From assembly GCF_027625935.1 (NCBI RefSeq), contig NZ_CP115300.1:3782001-3846000 (forward strand): DNA of 64,000 bases, in the 5' to 3' direction. Origin of the DNA: Streptomyces camelliae. GTDB lineage: Bacteria > Actinomycetota > Actinomycetes > Streptomycetales > Streptomycetaceae. Under the pieces are notes generated by a model. That model was not told the origin of the DNA, did not search any database, and worked only from the letters and a program-made list of their open reading frames with translations. Made by a program: the position numbers and the translations under genes. Below, piece after piece: positions 22,907-33,874 of this stretch (position 1 is the stretch's first letter; each line of letters starts with the position of its first letter).

Positions 22907-25900
22907 TCAGACCTCTTCGACGCTGCTCGGCTCGCGCCGGGACAGGTCGATACCGAGCTCCTCCGCAGCGCGGAAGACGTCCTCGTCGGTGTCACGCATC
23001 TCGATGGACATACCGTCGCTGGACAGCACCTCCACGTTCAGGCAGAGCGACTGCATCTCCTTGATGAGCACCTTGAAGGACTCGGGGATGCCGGGCTCGG
23101 GGATGTTCTCGCCCTTGACGATGGCCTCGTAGACCTTCACGCGGCCGGTGACGTCGTCGGACTTGATGGTCAGCAGCTCCTGGAGGGCGTACGCGGCGCC
23201 GTAGGCCTCAAGGGCCCACACCTCCATCTCACCGAACCGCTGGCCACCGAACTGGGCCTTACCACCCAGCGGCTGCTGGGTGATCATCGAGTACGGACCG
23301 GTCGAGCGGGCGTGCAGCTTGTCGTCGACCAGGTGGTGCAGCTTGAGGATGTACATGTAGCCGACCGAGATCGGGTCCGGGAACGGCTCACCGCTACGGC
23401 CGTCGAACAGCCGCGCCTTGCCGGACGGGAGCACCATGCGCTCGCCGTCGCGGTTCGGGATGGTGTGCTGCAGCAGACCCGCCAGCTCGTCCTCGCGGGC
23501 ACCGTCGAAGACCGGGGTCGCGACGTTGGTGCGCGGGGCGACCTGGTCGGCGCCGATGGCCTGCAGACGCTGGGCCCACTCGTCCGCGAGACCGGAGACG
23601 TCCCAGCCGCGGCTGGCGAGCCAGCCGAGGTGGATCTCCAGGACCTGTCCCGGGTTCATTCGGGACGGCACACCCAGCGGGTTGAGGATGATGTCGACCG
23701 GGGTGCCGTCCTCCAGGAACGGCATGTCCTCGATCGGCAGGATCTTGGAGATGACGCCCTTGTTGCCGTGGCGGCCGGCGAGCTTGTCACCGTCGGTGAT
23801 CTTGCGCTTCTGCGCGACGTAGACGCGGACCAGCTGGTTCACGCCCGGCGGCAGCTCGTCGCCCTCCTCGCGGTCGAAGACGCGCACGCCGATGACCTTG
23901 CCGGTCTCGCCGTGCGGCACCTTCAGCGAGGTGTCACGGACCTCACGGGCCTTCTCACCGAAGATCGCGCGCAGCAGGCGCTCCTCGGGGGTCAGCTCGG
24001 TCTCACCCTTCGGGGTGACCTTGCCGACGAGGATGTCACCGGCGATGACCTCGGCACCGATGCGGATGATGCCGCGCTCGTCGAGGTCGGCGAGGACCTC
24101 CTCGGAGACGTTCGGGATGTCCCGGGTGATCTCCTCGGGGCCGAGCTTGGTGTCACGGGCGTCGACCTCGTGCTCCTCGATGTGGATCGAGGAGAGGACG
24201 TCGTCCTGCACGAGGCGCTGCGACAGGATGATCGCGTCCTCGTAGTTGTGACCCTCCCACGGCATGAACGCCACGAGCAGGTTCTTGCCGAGGGCCATCT
24301 CACCGTTCTGGGTGGCCGGGCCGTCGGCGAGGACCTGGCCCTCGATGACGCGGTCGCCCTCGTTGACGATGACCTTCTGGTTGACCGAGGTGCCCTGGTT
24401 GGACCGGGAGAACTTGGCCAGGCGGTACGTGATGTACGTGCCGTCGTCGTTGGCGGTGGTGATGTAGTCCGCGGAGACCTCCTGGACCACACCGTCCTTC
24501 TCGGCCTTGACCACGTCGCCGGCGTCGACCGCGGAGCGGTACTCCATGCCGGTGCCGACGAGCGGCGCCTCGGACTTAATCAGCGGCACGGCCTGACGCA
24601 TCATGTTCGCGCCCATGAGGGCACGGTTGGCGTCGTCGTGCTCCAGGAAGGGGATCATGGCGGTCGCGACCGACACCATCTGGCGCGGCGAGACGTCCAT
24701 GTAGTCCACGTCCTCGGGGCCGACGTAGTCGACCTCGCCGCCACGGCGGCGGACGAGCACGCGGTTCTCGACGAAGCGGAGGTCCTCACCGAGCGTGGCG
24801 TTGGCCTGCGCGATGACGAAGCGGTCCTCCTCGTCGGCGGTCAGGTAGTCCACCTCGTCGGTGACCTGGCCGTCGACGACCTTGCGGTACGGCGTCTCGA
24901 CGAAACCGAACGCGTTGACCCGGCCGTAGGAGGCGAGCGAGCCGATCAGACCGATGTTCGGGCCTTCCGGCGTCTCGATCGGGCACATACGGCCGTAGTG
25001 CGACGGGTGCACGTCACGGACCTCGAAGCCGGCCCGCTCACGGGAGAGACCACCCGGGCCGAGGGCGTTCAGACGACGCTTGTGCGTCAGCCCCGACAGC
25101 GGGTTGTTCTGGTCCATGAACTGGGACAGCTGGCTGGTGCCGAAGAACTCCTTGATGGAGGCGACGACCGGCCGGATGTTGATCAGGGTCTGCGGCGTGA
25201 TCGCCTCGACGTCCTGGGTGGTCATGCGCTCGCGCACGACACGCTCCATACGGGCGAGACCCGTACGGACCTGGTTCTGGATCAGCTCACCGACGCTGCG
25301 GATACGGCGGTTGCCGAAGTGGTCGATGTCGTCGGTCTCGACCATGATCGTGCGACCGGTCGCGGTCACCGTCTCGGTCTCACCGGCGTGCAGCTGCACC
25401 AGGTACTTGATGGTGGCGATGATGTCGTCGGTGGTGAGCACGCCGGCGTCCAGCGGCTCGTCCGCACCGAGCTTCTTGTTCACCTTGTAGCGGCCGACCT
25501 TGGCGAGGTCGTAGCGCTTGGGGTTGAAGTAGAGGTTCTCCAGCAGCGTCTGCGCGGCCTCGCGCGTGGGGGGCTCGCCCGGACGCAGCTTGCGGTAGAT
25601 GTCGAGCAGCGCGTCGTCCTGGCCCTGGGTGTGGTCCTTCTCCAGGGTGGCGCGCATCGACTCGTAGTCGCCGAACTCCTCAAGGATCTGCTCGGTCGTC
25701 CAGCCGAGCGCCTTGAGCAGCACGGTGACCGACTGCTTGCGCTTGCGGTCGATACGGACACCGACCATGTCGCGCTTGTCGATCTCCATCTCCAGCCAGG
25801 CACCCCGGGACGGGATGATCTTGGCGGAGAAGATGTCCTTGTCGGACGTCTTGTCGATGCTGGAGTCGAAGTAGACACCGGGGGAACGGACCAGCTGAGA

Positions 25901-26392
25901 CACCACGACACGCTCGGTGCCGTTGATGACGAAGGTGCCCTTGTTCGTCATGAGCGGGAAGTCGCCCATGAAGACCGTCTGGGACTTGATCTCACCGGTC
26001 TCGTTGTTGGTGAACTCGGCGGTGACGAAGAGCGGGGCGGCGTACGTGAAGTCGCGCTCCTTGCACTCGTCGATGGAGTTCTTCGGCGGCTCGAAGCGGT
26101 GGTCCCGGAACGTCAGGGACATCGACCCGGAGAAGTCCTCGATCGGGGAGATCTCCTCGAAGATCTCCTCCAGACCGGACTTGGTGGGGACGTCCTGACC
26201 GTTCTCCAGAGCCTCCTCGACCCGACTCTGCCAAGCGGTGTTGCCGAGCAGCCAGTCGAAGCTCTCGGTCTGCAGCGCGAGCAGGTTCGGAACCTCAAGA
26301 GGCTCCTTGATCTTTGCAAAGGAGATGCGCAGCGGGGCGGTGCTGGCGCCGTTGTTCATATTCGCGGTCGAGGCATTGCGCGAGGCGGCCAA
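22907..26392 (-). CDS. rpoB: RNA polymerase subunit beta, with Asn at the Ser531-equivalent position
   Basis: A 1161-residue beta subunit. TTG 26392 is chosen: GGAAGGA lies 7 nt upstream, the protein then starts MAASRNAS, and numbering matches S. coelicolor RpoB. An in-frame GTG at 26422 is less likely. The rifampicin region reads [13 protein letters not shown], then [16 protein letters not shown]. Residue 442 (codon AAC, 25069-25067), equivalent to E. coli 531, is Asn where S. coelicolor has Ser. Gln, Asp and His at the other common rif positions are wild type. Expression is probably from the long rplL-rpoB spacer plus read-through. Confidence 0.98.
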   Translation of the reverse strand: MAASRNASTANMNNGASTAPLRISFAKIKEPLEVPNLLALQTESFDWLLGNTAWQSRVEEALENGQDVPTKSGLEEIFEEISPIEDFSGSMSLTFRDHRFEPPKNSIDECKERDFTYAAPLFVTAEFTNNETGEIKSQTVFMGDFPLMTNKGTFVINGTERVVVSQLVRSPGVYFDSSIDKTSDKDIFSAKIIPSRGAWLEMEIDKRDMVGVRIDRKRKQSVTVLLKALGWTTEQILEEFGDYESMRATLEKDHTQGQDDALLDIYRKLRPGEPPTREAAQTLLENLYFNPKRYDLAKVGRYKVNKKLGADEPLDAGVLTTDDIIATIKYLVQLHAGETETVTATGRTIMVETDDIDHFGNRRIRSVGELIQNQVRTGLARMERVVRERMTTQDVEAITPQTLINIRPVVASIKEFFGTSQLSQFMDQNNPLSGLTHKRRLNALGPGGLSRERAGFEVRDVHPSHYGRMCPIETPEGPNIGLIGSLASYGRVNAFGFVETPYRKVVDGQVTDEVDYLTADEEDRFVIAQANATLGEDLRFVENRVLVRRRGGEVDYVGPEDVDYMDVSPRQMVSVATAMIPFLEHDDANRALMGANMMRQAVPLIKSEAPLVGTGMEYRSAVDAGDVVKAEKDGVVQEVSADYITTANDDGTYITYRLAKFSRSNQGTSVNQKVIVNEGDRVIEGQVLADGPATQNGEMALGKNLLVAFMPWEGHNYEDAIILSQRLVQDDVLSSIHIEEHEVDARDTKLGPEEITRDIPNVSEEVLADLDERGIIRIGAEVIAGDILVGKVTPKGETELTPEERLLRAIFGEKAREVRDTSLKVPHGETGKVIGVRVFDREEGDELPPGVNQLVRVYVAQKRKITDGDKLAGRHGNKGVISKILPIEDMPFLEDGTPVDIILNPLGVPSRMNPGQVLEIHLGWLASRGWDVSGLADEWAQRLQAIGADQVAPRTNVATPVFDGAREDELAGLLQHTIPNRDGERMVLPSGKARLFDGRSGEPFPDPISVGYMYILKLHHLVDDKLHARSTGPYSMITQQPLGGKAQFGGQRFGEMEVWALEAYGAAYALQELLTIKSDDVTGRVKVYEAIVKGENIPEPGIPESFKVLIKEMQSLCLNVEVLSSDGMSIEMRDTDEDVFRAAEELGIDLSRREPSSVEEV

Positions 26393-26952
26393 GAGGGGGT
26401 CCTTCCGAGGGCTCGGACTCACTACGCGCGTGCCGGCCCCTCCCCCATCCGCAGAGACAGAAACCCCAGGTCAAGGGAGCTTTTGTCATCGGCGTTCGAG
26501 TGAGGGCAGACCCCTGGTGACGGGCAGGGGACAGCTAACAGGCAGCGCAAAGGGTCAGTGTAGCCACTTGGCACACTGATGTCCAGTCCCGGGTTCCAGA
26601 GACCCTTGCGACCCTCGTTGTTCTCAACGCCTTCGTCAACGCCCTCGGCATGCCTGCCCTCAACGCACGTTGATACTGCCCTCTTCGTCGCCGATCCATG
26701 CCTCGGATTCGGATCCTTGTGGCGACGCGTCCTGAGAATTGCGCGCTGCGTGCGGTTCGTCAAGGCCCCCCTTGCCCGAGCCAGGGCATCCGGAGACACG
26801 ACGAAGATCACCTTACCCCTCACGAACACAGGTGCAAGGCAGCCCGGGCCCGACCCCGGGGAACGCCGAAGGGCGACCACCCGGATGGATGATCGCCCTT
26901 CGGTGCGTTCGCGTTACAGCCCCAGGGGGCCGTTCATGCGGTCGCGAAGGTC
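26393..26952 (-). promoter_or_regulatory. rplL-rpoB intergenic region
   Basis: A 560-bp spacer with no credible gene. It carries the rplL terminator hairpin at its rplL end and, by position, the rpoB promoter and leader. I cannot assign -35/-10 boxes confidently. Confidence 0.4.
26866..26903 (-). terminator. Terminator/attenuator after rplL
   Basis: CCGAAGGGCGA (26866-26876) pairs perfectly with 26893-26903 around a 16-nt loop, 50 bp beyond the rplL stop. It may attenuate read-through into rpoBC. Confidence 0.75.
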
Positions 26953-27333
26953 TTACTTGACCTCGACGGACGCGCCGGCGCCCTTGAGGGCTTCGGCGGC
27001 CTTGTCCGCGGCCTCCTTGTTGACCTTCTCCAGAACCGGCTTCGGGGTGCCGTCGACCAGGTCCTTGGCCTCCTTCAGGCCGAGGGAGGTCAGCTCACGC
27101 ACGACCTTGATGACCTGGATCTTCTTCTCGCCGGCGCCGGTGAGGATGACGTCGAACTCGTCCTTCTCCTCGACGGCCTCGGCCGGGGCGGCCGGACCGG
27201 CCGGGCCCGCAACGACGGTCGCCGCAGCGGCGGTGACGTCGAACTTCTCCTCGAACGCCTTCACGAACTCGGAGAGCTGGATGAGGGTCATGCCCTCGAA
27301 CTCGGCGAGCAGTTCGTCCTGGGTGAGAGCCAT
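26953..27333 (-). CDS. rplL: 50S ribosomal protein L7/L12
   Basis: A 126-residue stalk protein. The N-terminal dimerisation domain, an Ala/Pro-rich hinge ([17 protein letters not shown]) and the C-terminal factor-binding domain ([20 protein letters not shown]) are complete. It recruits and stimulates EF-Tu and EF-G GTPases. It follows rplJ. Confidence 0.97.
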   Translation of the reverse strand: MALTQDELLAEFEGMTLIQLSEFVKAFEEKFDVTAAAATVVAGPAGPAAPAEAVEEKDEFDVILTGAGEKKIQVIKVVRELTSLGLKEAKDLVDGTPKPVLEKVNKEAADKAAEALKGAGASVEVK

Positions 27334-27445
27334 GATGGCTTTCCTTCCACTAAGTTCGGCTGGTGCCGGATGTACTGGGTAAGGCGGGCGTACGTCGGCC
27401 CGCTACGACCACTGCCTGACGGCGGCGGTCATGATGCGAGCCGAA

Positions 27446-27976
27446 TTACTCGGCACCGCCCTGCTCGTCCTGCTTGGCGCGAAGCGCGTCCACGGTGCGG
27501 ACGAGCTTCGACGGAAGCGCCTGGAAGAGCTGAGCAGTCTGCGTCTGCTTGCCCTTCATGGCACCCGCCAGCTTGGCGAGCAGAACCTCGCGGGACTCAA
27601 GGTCCGCAAGCTTCTTGATCTCGTCGGCGGACAGCGCCTTGCCGTCAAGGACACCGCCCTTGATGACGAGATTCGGGTTTTCCTTGGCGAAGTCACGCAG
27701 ACCCTTCGCCGACTCCACCGGGTCACCGGTGACGAAGGCGACGGCGGTCGGACCAGCGAAAAGCTCGCCCGGCAGCGTGATCCCGGCCTCGTCGGCCGCA
27801 ATCTTGGTCAGCGTGTTCTTCACCACGGCGTACTGGGCGTTCTCACCGAGCGACCGGCGCAGCGTCTTGAGCTGCGCCACGGTGAGACCGCGGTACTCGG
27901 TCAGCACGGCGGCGTTGGAGCTGCGGAACTTGTCCGTCAGCTCGGCAACCGCGGCAGCCTTGTCGGGCCTCGCCAT
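27446..27976 (-). CDS. rplJ: 50S ribosomal protein L10
   Basis: A 176-residue L10, base of the ribosomal stalk, starting [17 protein letters not shown] at ATG 27976; the longer frame upstream is leader RNA. The C-terminal helix that carries L12 dimers is present. It is co-transcribed with rplL. Confidence 0.96.
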   Translation of the reverse strand: MARPDKAAAVAELTDKFRSSNAAVLTEYRGLTVAQLKTLRRSLGENAQYAVVKNTLTKIAADEAGITLPGELFAGPTAVAFVTGDPVESAKGLRDFAKENPNLVIKGGVLDGKALSADEIKKLADLESREVLLAKLAGAMKGKQTQTAQLFQALPSKLVRTVDALRAKQDEQGGAE

Positions 27977-28256
27977 AGAGCCTCGGCCTCCTTCCGGGTG
28001 ATTCTGACCGCGCGGACCCGAAGGAGGACTGGGCAAAAATAAACGCCCCGGCGCAGGTGCACGGGGCGGACTCGACCGGCCGCACACGCGCTCGGCGCGC
28101 GCACTCCGGGAGCTCTTCCACTGTCACCTGCGCGGGTCGCCCACTTTTCAGCGGATCCTTCGGCCACCGCGCGCTCATTCGAACGCGCGGCAACGACCAG
28201 CGGTCTTTGGCTTCTTCAGGAGAGTACGGGACGGCCCCCCGCCCAGGCAAATCGGG
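27977..28256 (-). promoter_or_regulatory. rplJL promoter and leader region
   Basis: A 280-bp spacer upstream of rplJ. It contains an inverted CGCCCCG/CGGGGCG pair (about 28042-28068) and other GC-rich hairpins consistent with an L10-binding autoregulatory leader as known in other bacteria. No conserved L10-leader consensus was verified. Confidence 0.4.
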
Positions 28257-29213
28257 TCAGGACGTCGTGCTGATCCCGCTGCCCGTGCTGGTGCTGCTGC
28301 CCGTGGCGGTGCCGCTGGGCAGGCCGCCGCTGGACTTCATGAGCTTGGCGAAGTCCAGCGTGTCGGCGGCCGGCGGGGCCTCGGTGGTGACGGGTACGCC
28401 GTAGTCGCTGTAGTAGGCGGTGTTGGTCATCTCGCCCTTGGCCGTGGCCCCCTTCTCGACCTTCTTCACCAGCAGGTTCTGGTCGTTGAGCCAGATGTCG
28501 ACGGTCTCGGTGGTGATGCCCGCCTGGTCGAGCTGCTTCTTCAGGGCGGCCAGCTGGTCCGCGCGGATGTTGCTGTTCTTGCCCGCCAGGTCGGCGATGT
28601 TCACCGTGCCCGAGTAGTGCCGGGTGTGGACGCCGGCGACCGTCTCCTCGCCCACCTTCTTGACGTCACCGGAGGCCAGCAGCAGCTTCACGGACTGGTT
28701 CGGCGTGGCGGTGCGGATCTGGTCCTTCACGTACGACCCGGAGGCGCCGCTGACCTGGGCGAGGAGGTCGTACGAGTACTTGATCCAGTGCTTGCCGCCC
28801 AGGCGCTCGGCGGACGCGCCGCCCAGGTTCGCGTAGTAGGCGTCCGGCAGGTAGCGGGCCTGCAGCGACGGCGCCGCACCGACCCTGTGCATGGCCTCGG
28901 CGATCTTGCCGCCGGTGTAGGTGATGGTGAGGCTGCCGGTGAGGCCGTTGCCCCAGCGCATGACGCCGTTCCCCGACATCGACATCACGTCGCCGATGGC
29001 CATGGTGGAGCGCACCTTCGCCGACTCCGCCTTGTCGGTGGACTGCTCGGCGGTGCGCAGCACGGCGGCGATCGGGCTGATGTGGATCGTGGTGCCGCCG
29101 GCGGCCTTGTCACTCTTGCCGGAGCCCGAGGAGGAGCCGCAGGCTGCCACGGAGGTCAGCGCGGCGACCACCGCTATGGAAAGGGCCGTACGGCGAACGG
29201 TCGTGCTCTTCAT
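28257..29213 (-). CDS. Secreted lipoprotein, LppX/LprAFG-like
   Basis: A 318-residue protein with a lipoprotein signal peptide: MKSTTVRRT, a hydrophobic stretch and lipobox VAAC with Cys25. The mature part begins with a Gly/Ser linker and resembles Streptomyces lipoproteins of the outer-surface LolA/LppX-like superfamily (TIHISPIAAVLRTAEQSTDKAESAKV, HYSGTVNIADL, TVDIWLNDQNLLVKK). The C-terminus is a Ser/Thr/Gly tail. Ligand unknown; a hydrophobic-ligand carrier role is only an analogy. It sits between rplJL and rplKA. Confidence 0.75.
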   Translation of the reverse strand: MKSTTVRRTALSIAVVAALTSVAACGSSSGSGKSDKAAGGTTIHISPIAAVLRTAEQSTDKAESAKVRSTMAIGDVMSMSGNGVMRWGNGLTGSLTITYTGGKIAEAMHRVGAAPSLQARYLPDAYYANLGGASAERLGGKHWIKYSYDLLAQVSGASGSYVKDQIRTATPNQSVKLLLASGDVKKVGEETVAGVHTRHYSGTVNIADLAGKNSNIRADQLAALKKQLDQAGITTETVDIWLNDQNLLVKKVEKGATAKGEMTNTAYYSDYGVPVTTEAPPAADTLDFAKLMKSSGGLPSGTATGSSTSTGSGISTTS

Positions 29214-29314
29214 CTGGTCCCACCCCTGTTGCAAGTCGTGTGCCCTGCACCGTAGCCCAGGGCACTGACAGTCGTGCCAAAGGCCCCACAAAGAAAGCTC
29301 GTACGAAGAAAGGA

Positions 29315-29346
29315 CGGGCCCCGCACCTGGAAGGTTGCGGGGCCCG
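29315..29346 (-). terminator. Terminator after rplA
   Basis: CGGGCCCCGCA (29315-29325) pairs perfectly with 29336-29346 around a 10-nt loop, 49 bp past the rplA stop. Confidence 0.82.
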
Positions 29347-29394
29347 CCCTCTGTTCACGCGTCCCTGACGCGGCTACCGGGCTGAGCGGGAGGC

Positions 29395-30120
29395 TCAGAC
29401 GGCGGCCGGGTCCTCCTCGACGAGGAGGTTGCGGGTGCGGTTCGGGTCGACCTGGATGCCGGGGCCCATGGTGGTGCTGACCGCGGCCTTCTTGATGTAG
29501 CGGCCCTTGGCGGCGGACGGCTTCAGACGGAGGATCTCCTCCAGCGCGGCGCCGTAGTTCTCCACCAGCTTGGCGTCGTCGAAGGACGCCTTGCCGATGA
29601 TGAAGTGCAGGTTCGAGTGCTTGTCGACGCGGAACTCGATCTTGCCGCCCTTGATCTCGGTCACAGCCTTGGCGGTGTCCGGGGTCACGGTGCCGGTCTT
29701 CGGGTTCGGCATCAGACCACGCGGGCCGAGGACGCGGCCGAGGCGGCCGACCTTGCCCATGAGGTCCGGGGTGGCGACGACGGCGTCGAAGTCCAGACGG
29801 CCCTTCGCGACCTCGTCGATCAGCTCGTCGGCGCCGACGATGTCGGCGCCCGCGGCACGCGCGGCCTCGGCACGGTCACCGGTCGCGAAGACCAGGACCC
29901 GGGCGGTCTTACCGGTGCCGTGCGGAAGGTTCACGGTGCCACGGACCATCTGGTCGGCCTTGCGCGGGTCGACACCCAGACGGAAGGCGACCTCGACGGT
30001 GGCGTCGAACTTGGTCGTGGAGGTCTCCTTGGCGAGACGGACGGCTTCGAGCGGGGCGTACAGCTTCTCCCGGTCGACCTTGGCGTCCGCAGCGCGGAGA
30101 GCCTTGCTGCGCTTGCTCAC
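29395..30120 (-). CDS. rplA: 50S ribosomal protein L1
   Basis: A 241-residue L1, a 23S rRNA binder of the mobile E-site stalk and classical autoregulator of rplKA. GTG 30120 is chosen, with GGAG upstream and the family start [16 protein letters not shown]. The conserved [21 protein letters not shown] is intact. Confidence 0.97.
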   Translation of the reverse strand: MSKRSKALRAADAKVDREKLYAPLEAVRLAKETSTTKFDATVEVAFRLGVDPRKADQMVRGTVNLPHGTGKTARVLVFATGDRAEAARAAGADIVGADELIDEVAKGRLDFDAVVATPDLMGKVGRLGRVLGPRGLMPNPKTGTVTPDTAKAVTEIKGGKIEFRVDKHSNLHFIIGKASFDDAKLVENYGAALEEILRLKPSAAKGRYIKKAAVSTTMGPGIQVDPNRTRNLLVEEDPAAV

Positions 30121-30220
30121 AACTTGCTCCTGTGTGTTCTGTAAGGAGTCGTGGTCCCTGGGCCGAGCAGGCCCTGCCACGTGCGACCGGCTACGGCCGC
30201 ATGACTACTGGGGGGTGAGG

Positions 30221-30655
30221 TCAGCCCTCGACCGTGATGCCCATGGAGCGGGCGGTGCCGGCGATGATCTTCGACGCGGCGTCCAGGTCGTTGGCGTTGA
30301 GGTCGGGCATCTTGGTCTGGGCGATCTCGCGGACCTGCGCCTCGGTGATCTTGGCGACCTTGGTCTTGTGCGGCTCGCCGGAGCCCTTCTCGACACCAGC
30401 AGCCTTGAGGATCATCTTCGCGGCCGGCGGGGTCTTGGTGACGAAGGTGAAGGAACGGTCCTCGTAGACCGTGATCTCCACCGGGATGACCCAACCACGC
30501 TGCGACTCGGTCGCGGCGTTGTAGGCCTTGCAGAACTCCATGATGTTGACGCCGTGCTGACCGAGCGCGGGGCCGACCGGCGGGGCCGGGTTCGCCGCAC
30601 CGGCGTTGATCTGGAGCTTGATGAGCCCCGTGACCTTCTTCTTCTTGGGAGGCAT
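30221..30655 (-). CDS. rplK: 50S ribosomal protein L11
   Basis: A 144-residue L11, starting [16 protein letters not shown] at ATG 30655. It binds the GTPase-associated centre of 23S rRNA and is needed for RelA activation and thiostrepton binding. Proline-rich [16 protein letters not shown] is intact. It is followed by rplA. Confidence 0.97.
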
Positions 30656-30771
30656 TACTCTCCGGGTCCTTTCATTCGGGTCCATGCCCGCGCGAGGACC
30701 GAGTCCTCACGCAGGCATACCGCACAACGATAACGGGTATAGATGCGCGGCTGAAAACCGAGCAGGTCAGA

Positions 30772-30798
30772 CCGGCTGAGGCAGCCCGCCTGACCTGC
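30772..30798 (-). terminator. Hairpin between nusG and rplK
   Basis: GCAGGTCAG (30772-30780) and CTGACCTGC (30790-30798) form a 9-bp stem 27 bp after the nusG stop; likely a weak terminator or processing site. Confidence 0.55.
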
Positions 30799-30824
30799 AC
30801 GGAAGAGCGACATCCAGAAATGGA

Positions 30825-31679
30825 CTAGTTCTTCTGGATCTGGTCGAAGGACAGCTCGACCGGGGTCTCGCGACCGAAGATCTCCACCAGGCCCTTGACC
30901 TTCTTGGAGTCGGCGTTGATCTCGTTGATGGTCGCCTGCAGCGTGGCGAACGGGCCGTCGGTGACGGTGACCGAGTCGCCGACCTCGAAGTCCAGCACCT
31001 GGACCTCGACCTTGCGCTGCGGAGCGGGCTTGCCCTCGGCCTCGGCGGCCTCGCGGGCGGCCTTCTCCTCGGCCTCCGGGGCGAGCATCTTGACGATCTC
31101 GTCCAGGGTCAGCGGGTACGGGTCGTAGGCGTTGCCGACGAAGCCCGTGACACCCGGGGTGTTGCGGACGACGCCCCAGGACTCGTTGGTCAGGTCCATG
31201 CGGACAAGGACGTAACCCGGCAGCTTGTTCTGCTTGATCGTCTTGCGGTCGCCGTTCTTGATCTGGACGACCTCTTCCTGCGGCACCTCGGCCTGGAAGA
31301 TGTAGTCCTCGACGTTCAGCGAGACGGCGCGCTGCTCCAGGTTGGTCTTCACGCGGTTCTCGTAACCGGCGTAGGTGTGGATCACGTACCACTCGCCGGG
31401 CAGAGTGCGCAGTTCCTCGCGCAGGGCCTCGACGGGGTCGACGGGCGCGGCCGGCTCCTCCTCGGCGGCCTCCGCGACGGCGGCCTCCTCGGCGGACTCG
31501 GCGTCCTCGGTCTCGTCCTCGTCCTCGACGTGCAGCGCGGCGTCCTCGGCCGGCTCGCCCGCCTCGGCGTCGGCAGCCTCGACCTCGTCCAGCTCCTCGT
31601 CCGCGCCCTCGACGATGTCGAGCTCGTCATCCACGGACTCGTCCGGCTCGACGGCGTCGTTCAGGTTCTGGTCAGACAC
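30825..31679 (-). CDS. nusG: Transcription termination/antitermination factor NusG
   Basis: A 284-residue NusG. The first 95 residues are a very acidic extension (Glu/Asp/Ala-rich) typical of Streptomyces. The NGN domain begins at [20 protein letters not shown], is interrupted by an acidic linker ([16 protein letters not shown]), and the KOW domain is [19 protein letters not shown]. It couples RNA polymerase to Rho or ribosomes. GTG start at 31679; it follows secE. Confidence 0.96.
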   Translation of the reverse strand: MSDQNLNDAVEPDESVDDELDIVEGADEELDEVEAADAEAGEPAEDAALHVEDEDETEDAESAEEAAVAEAAEEEPAAPVDPVEALREELRTLPGEWYVIHTYAGYENRVKTNLEQRAVSLNVEDYIFQAEVPQEEVVQIKNGDRKTIKQNKLPGYVLVRMDLTNESWGVVRNTPGVTGFVGNAYDPYPLTLDEIVKMLAPEAEEKAAREAAEAEGKPAPQRKVEVQVLDFEVGDSVTVTDGPFATLQATINEINADSKKVKGLVEIFGRETPVELSFDQIQKN

Positions 31680-31759
31680 GGTGGCTGCTTCTTCCTGGAT
31701 ACATAGGGGTGGAACATGCGAAAACGGGCGCCGGTACCACGGCGCCCTTCGCTCTTGGC

Positions 31760-32047
31760 TCAGCCGAAGACGTACTTGGCCGCGTGGTTGAGCCCATAGT
31801 CAATCACGGTCACCAGGCCGATCATGATGGCGACGAAGAAGATCACCACGGTGGTGTACGACGTCAGCTGGTTACGAGTCGGCCAGACGACCTTGCGGAG
31901 CTCCGCGATGATCTGGCGGTAGAAGGTGGCCAAGCGCTTCAGCGGGCCCTTCTTGGCGCGCTTGCCGCCCTTGCGGGCCTTCTTCTTGGACTCGGACAGC
32001 TCGTCCTGGGCGTCAGGCGTGTCGATGGAGCCCACGGCGTCCGTCAT
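31760..32047 (-). CDS. secE: Preprotein translocase subunit SecE
   Basis: A 95-residue SecE: a basic N-terminus ([18 protein letters not shown]), the conserved amphipathic [12 protein letters not shown] and one transmembrane helix near the C-terminus. It clamps SecY in the SecYEG channel. The secE-nusG order is canonical. Confidence 0.96.
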   Translation of the reverse strand: MTDAVGSIDTPDAQDELSESKKKARKGGKRAKKGPLKRLATFYRQIIAELRKVVWPTRNQLTSYTTVVIFFVAIMIGLVTVIDYGLNHAAKYVFG

Positions 32048-32155
32048 GCGTCCTCACCTGGTCCCGGGTCATGGCCGTGCCGCGCCCGGTTTCTGGAGCC
32101 GCACGGCGGTGCATTGCAGTACGTACATGCGCACACATCCTGGCGGTGTGTGTAG

Positions 32156-32228
32156 CAGGGCCGGAGGGACTTGAACCCCCAACCGCCGGTTTTGGAGACC
32201 GGTGCTCTACCAATTGAGCTACGACCCT
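32156..32228 (-). tRNA. tRNA-Trp (CCA)
   Basis: A 73-nt cloverleaf on the minus strand. The acceptor AGGGTCG pairs with CGGCCCT, the anticodon loop reads CTCCAAA with anticodon CCA, and the T-loop GTTCAAGTC is present. It lies upstream of secE as usual in Streptomyces. Confidence 0.96.
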
Positions 32229-32502
32229 TTGTGTGTCCCCCAACGTACCGCATCCGACCGGGTGCGGGGTGTGCACCGGTTGCGGCGGCGGCTGTTGATG
32301 GCCAACGAGGACAGAGTGTACGTGGTCCACGCCCCGGCGTCGAACAGAAACTGCCCGTCCGAGGGAGGGTGGCCGAAGATCGTCCTGGCCGGAGGGGCGA
32401 ACGGGGCCCGGATTCGGACCCGTGTTCACGTGCCGCCCCCTGGCTGTTCAGTCTGTGAAACCCGTGTGCCGGGGACATTTCCGGTCTGGAACGATGGGCC
32501 CC

Positions 32503-33729
32503 ATGAGCGCTGCAACCCCTCCCACCGAGCGCCGGGTCTCCGCCCGAATCGGCGCGATCTCCGAGTCCGCCACCCTCGCCGTGGACGCCAAGGCCAAGGC
32601 CCTGAAGGCCGCCGGGCGTCCGGTGATCGGCTTCGGCGCCGGCGAGCCCGACTTCCCGACCCCGGACTACATCGTCGAGGCGGCCGTCGAGGCCTGCAAG
32701 AACCCCAAGTACCACCGCTACACCCCGGCCGGCGGCCTGCCCGAGCTGAAGGCCGCGATCGCCGCGAAGACGCTGCGCGACTCCGGCTGGGAGCCGGACG
32801 TATCGCAGATCCTCGTCACCAACGGCGGCAAGCAGGCCATCTACGAGGCGTTCGCGGCGATCCTCGACCCGGGCGACGAGGTCATCGTCCCGGCGCCGTA
32901 CTGGACGACGTACCCCGAGTCGATCCGTCTCGCGGGCGGTGTCCCGGTGGAGGTCGTGGCCGACGAGACCACCGGCTACCGCGTCACGGTGGAGCAGCTG
33001 GAGGCGGCGCGCACGGAGAAGACCAAGGTCGTCCTCTTCGTCTCCCCGTCCAACCCGACCGGCGCGGTGTACTCCGAGGCCGAGACCGATGCGATCGGCC
33101 GCTGGGCCCTGGAGCACGGCCTGTGGGTGCTGACCGACGAGATCTACGAGCACCTGGTCTACGGCGACGCGGCCGCCGTGTCCCTGCCGGCGCTGCTGCC
33201 CGAGCTGCGCGACAAGTGCATCGTGGTCAACGGTGTGGCGAAGACGTACGCCATGACCGGCTGGCGCGTGGGCTGGGTCATCGGCCCGAAGGACGTCGTC
33301 AAGGCCGCGACGAACCTGCAGTCGCACGCCACGTCGAACGTCTCCAACGTGGCCCAGGTGGCCGCCCTGGCCGCCGTCTCCGGTGACCTGTCCGCCGTCG
33401 AGAAGATGCGCGAGGCCTTCGACCGGCGCCGCAAGACCATCGTGCGGATGCTCAACGAGATCGACGGCGTGCTCTGCCCGGAGCCCGAGGGCGCCTTCTA
33501 CGCCTACCCGTCGGTCAAGGCCCTCATCGGCAAGGAGATCCGCGGCAAGCGCCCGCAGAACTCGGTCGAGCTGGCCGCGCTGATCCTGGAGGAGGCCGAG
33601 GTCGCGGTCGTCCCGGGCGAGGCCTTCGGCACGCCGGGCTATCTGCGGCTGTCGTACGCGCTCGGTGACGAGGACCTCGTCGAGGGTGTGAGCCGGATGC
33701 AGAAGCTGCTGGCGGAGGCCAGGGACTGA
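32503..33729 (+). CDS. aspC: Class I pyridoxal-phosphate aminotransferase (aspartate aminotransferase type)
   Basis: A 408-residue fold-type I aminotransferase. The PLP-binding Lys247 lies in [29 protein letters not shown] and the C-terminal GYLRLSYA arginine (substrate carboxylate) are present. It likely makes aspartate or related amino acids, with prephenate transamination also possible in this subgroup. ATG 32503 is used; an in-frame ATG at 32494 is possible. It is divergent from tRNA-Trp and secE. Confidence 0.88.
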   Translation: MSAATPPTERRVSARIGAISESATLAVDAKAKALKAAGRPVIGFGAGEPDFPTPDYIVEAAVEACKNPKYHRYTPAGGLPELKAAIAAKTLRDSGWEPDVSQILVTNGGKQAIYEAFAAILDPGDEVIVPAPYWTTYPESIRLAGGVPVEVVADETTGYRVTVEQLEAARTEKTKVVLFVSPSNPTGAVYSEAETDAIGRWALEHGLWVLTDEIYEHLVYGDAAAVSLPALLPELRDKCIVVNGVAKTYAMTGWRVGWVIGPKDVVKAATNLQSHATSNVSNVAQVAALAAVSGDLSAVEKMREAFDRRRKTIVRMLNEIDGVLCPEPEGAFYAYPSVKALIGKEIRGKRPQNSVELAALILEEAEVAVVPGEAFGTPGYLRLSYALGDEDLVEGVSRMQKLLAEARD

Positions 33730-33762
33730 GTGGTCCGACCGGTCTGAGCGGTCCATTTTTGG

Positions 33763-33801
33763 ACGAGGGGCACCTACTGGCGACTAGTAGGTGCCCCTCG
33801 T
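33763..33801 (+). terminator. Terminator after the aminotransferase gene
   Basis: A perfect 16-bp stem (33763-33778 with 33786-33801) and a 7-nt loop lie 34 bp past the stop. Confidence 0.88.
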
Positions 33802-33874
33802 TCGTACGTGCGAGCAAGACCACGTACGGGGAAACGGCTACCGGTGTGACAGGTGTGTACGGCAGGATCCTCCA

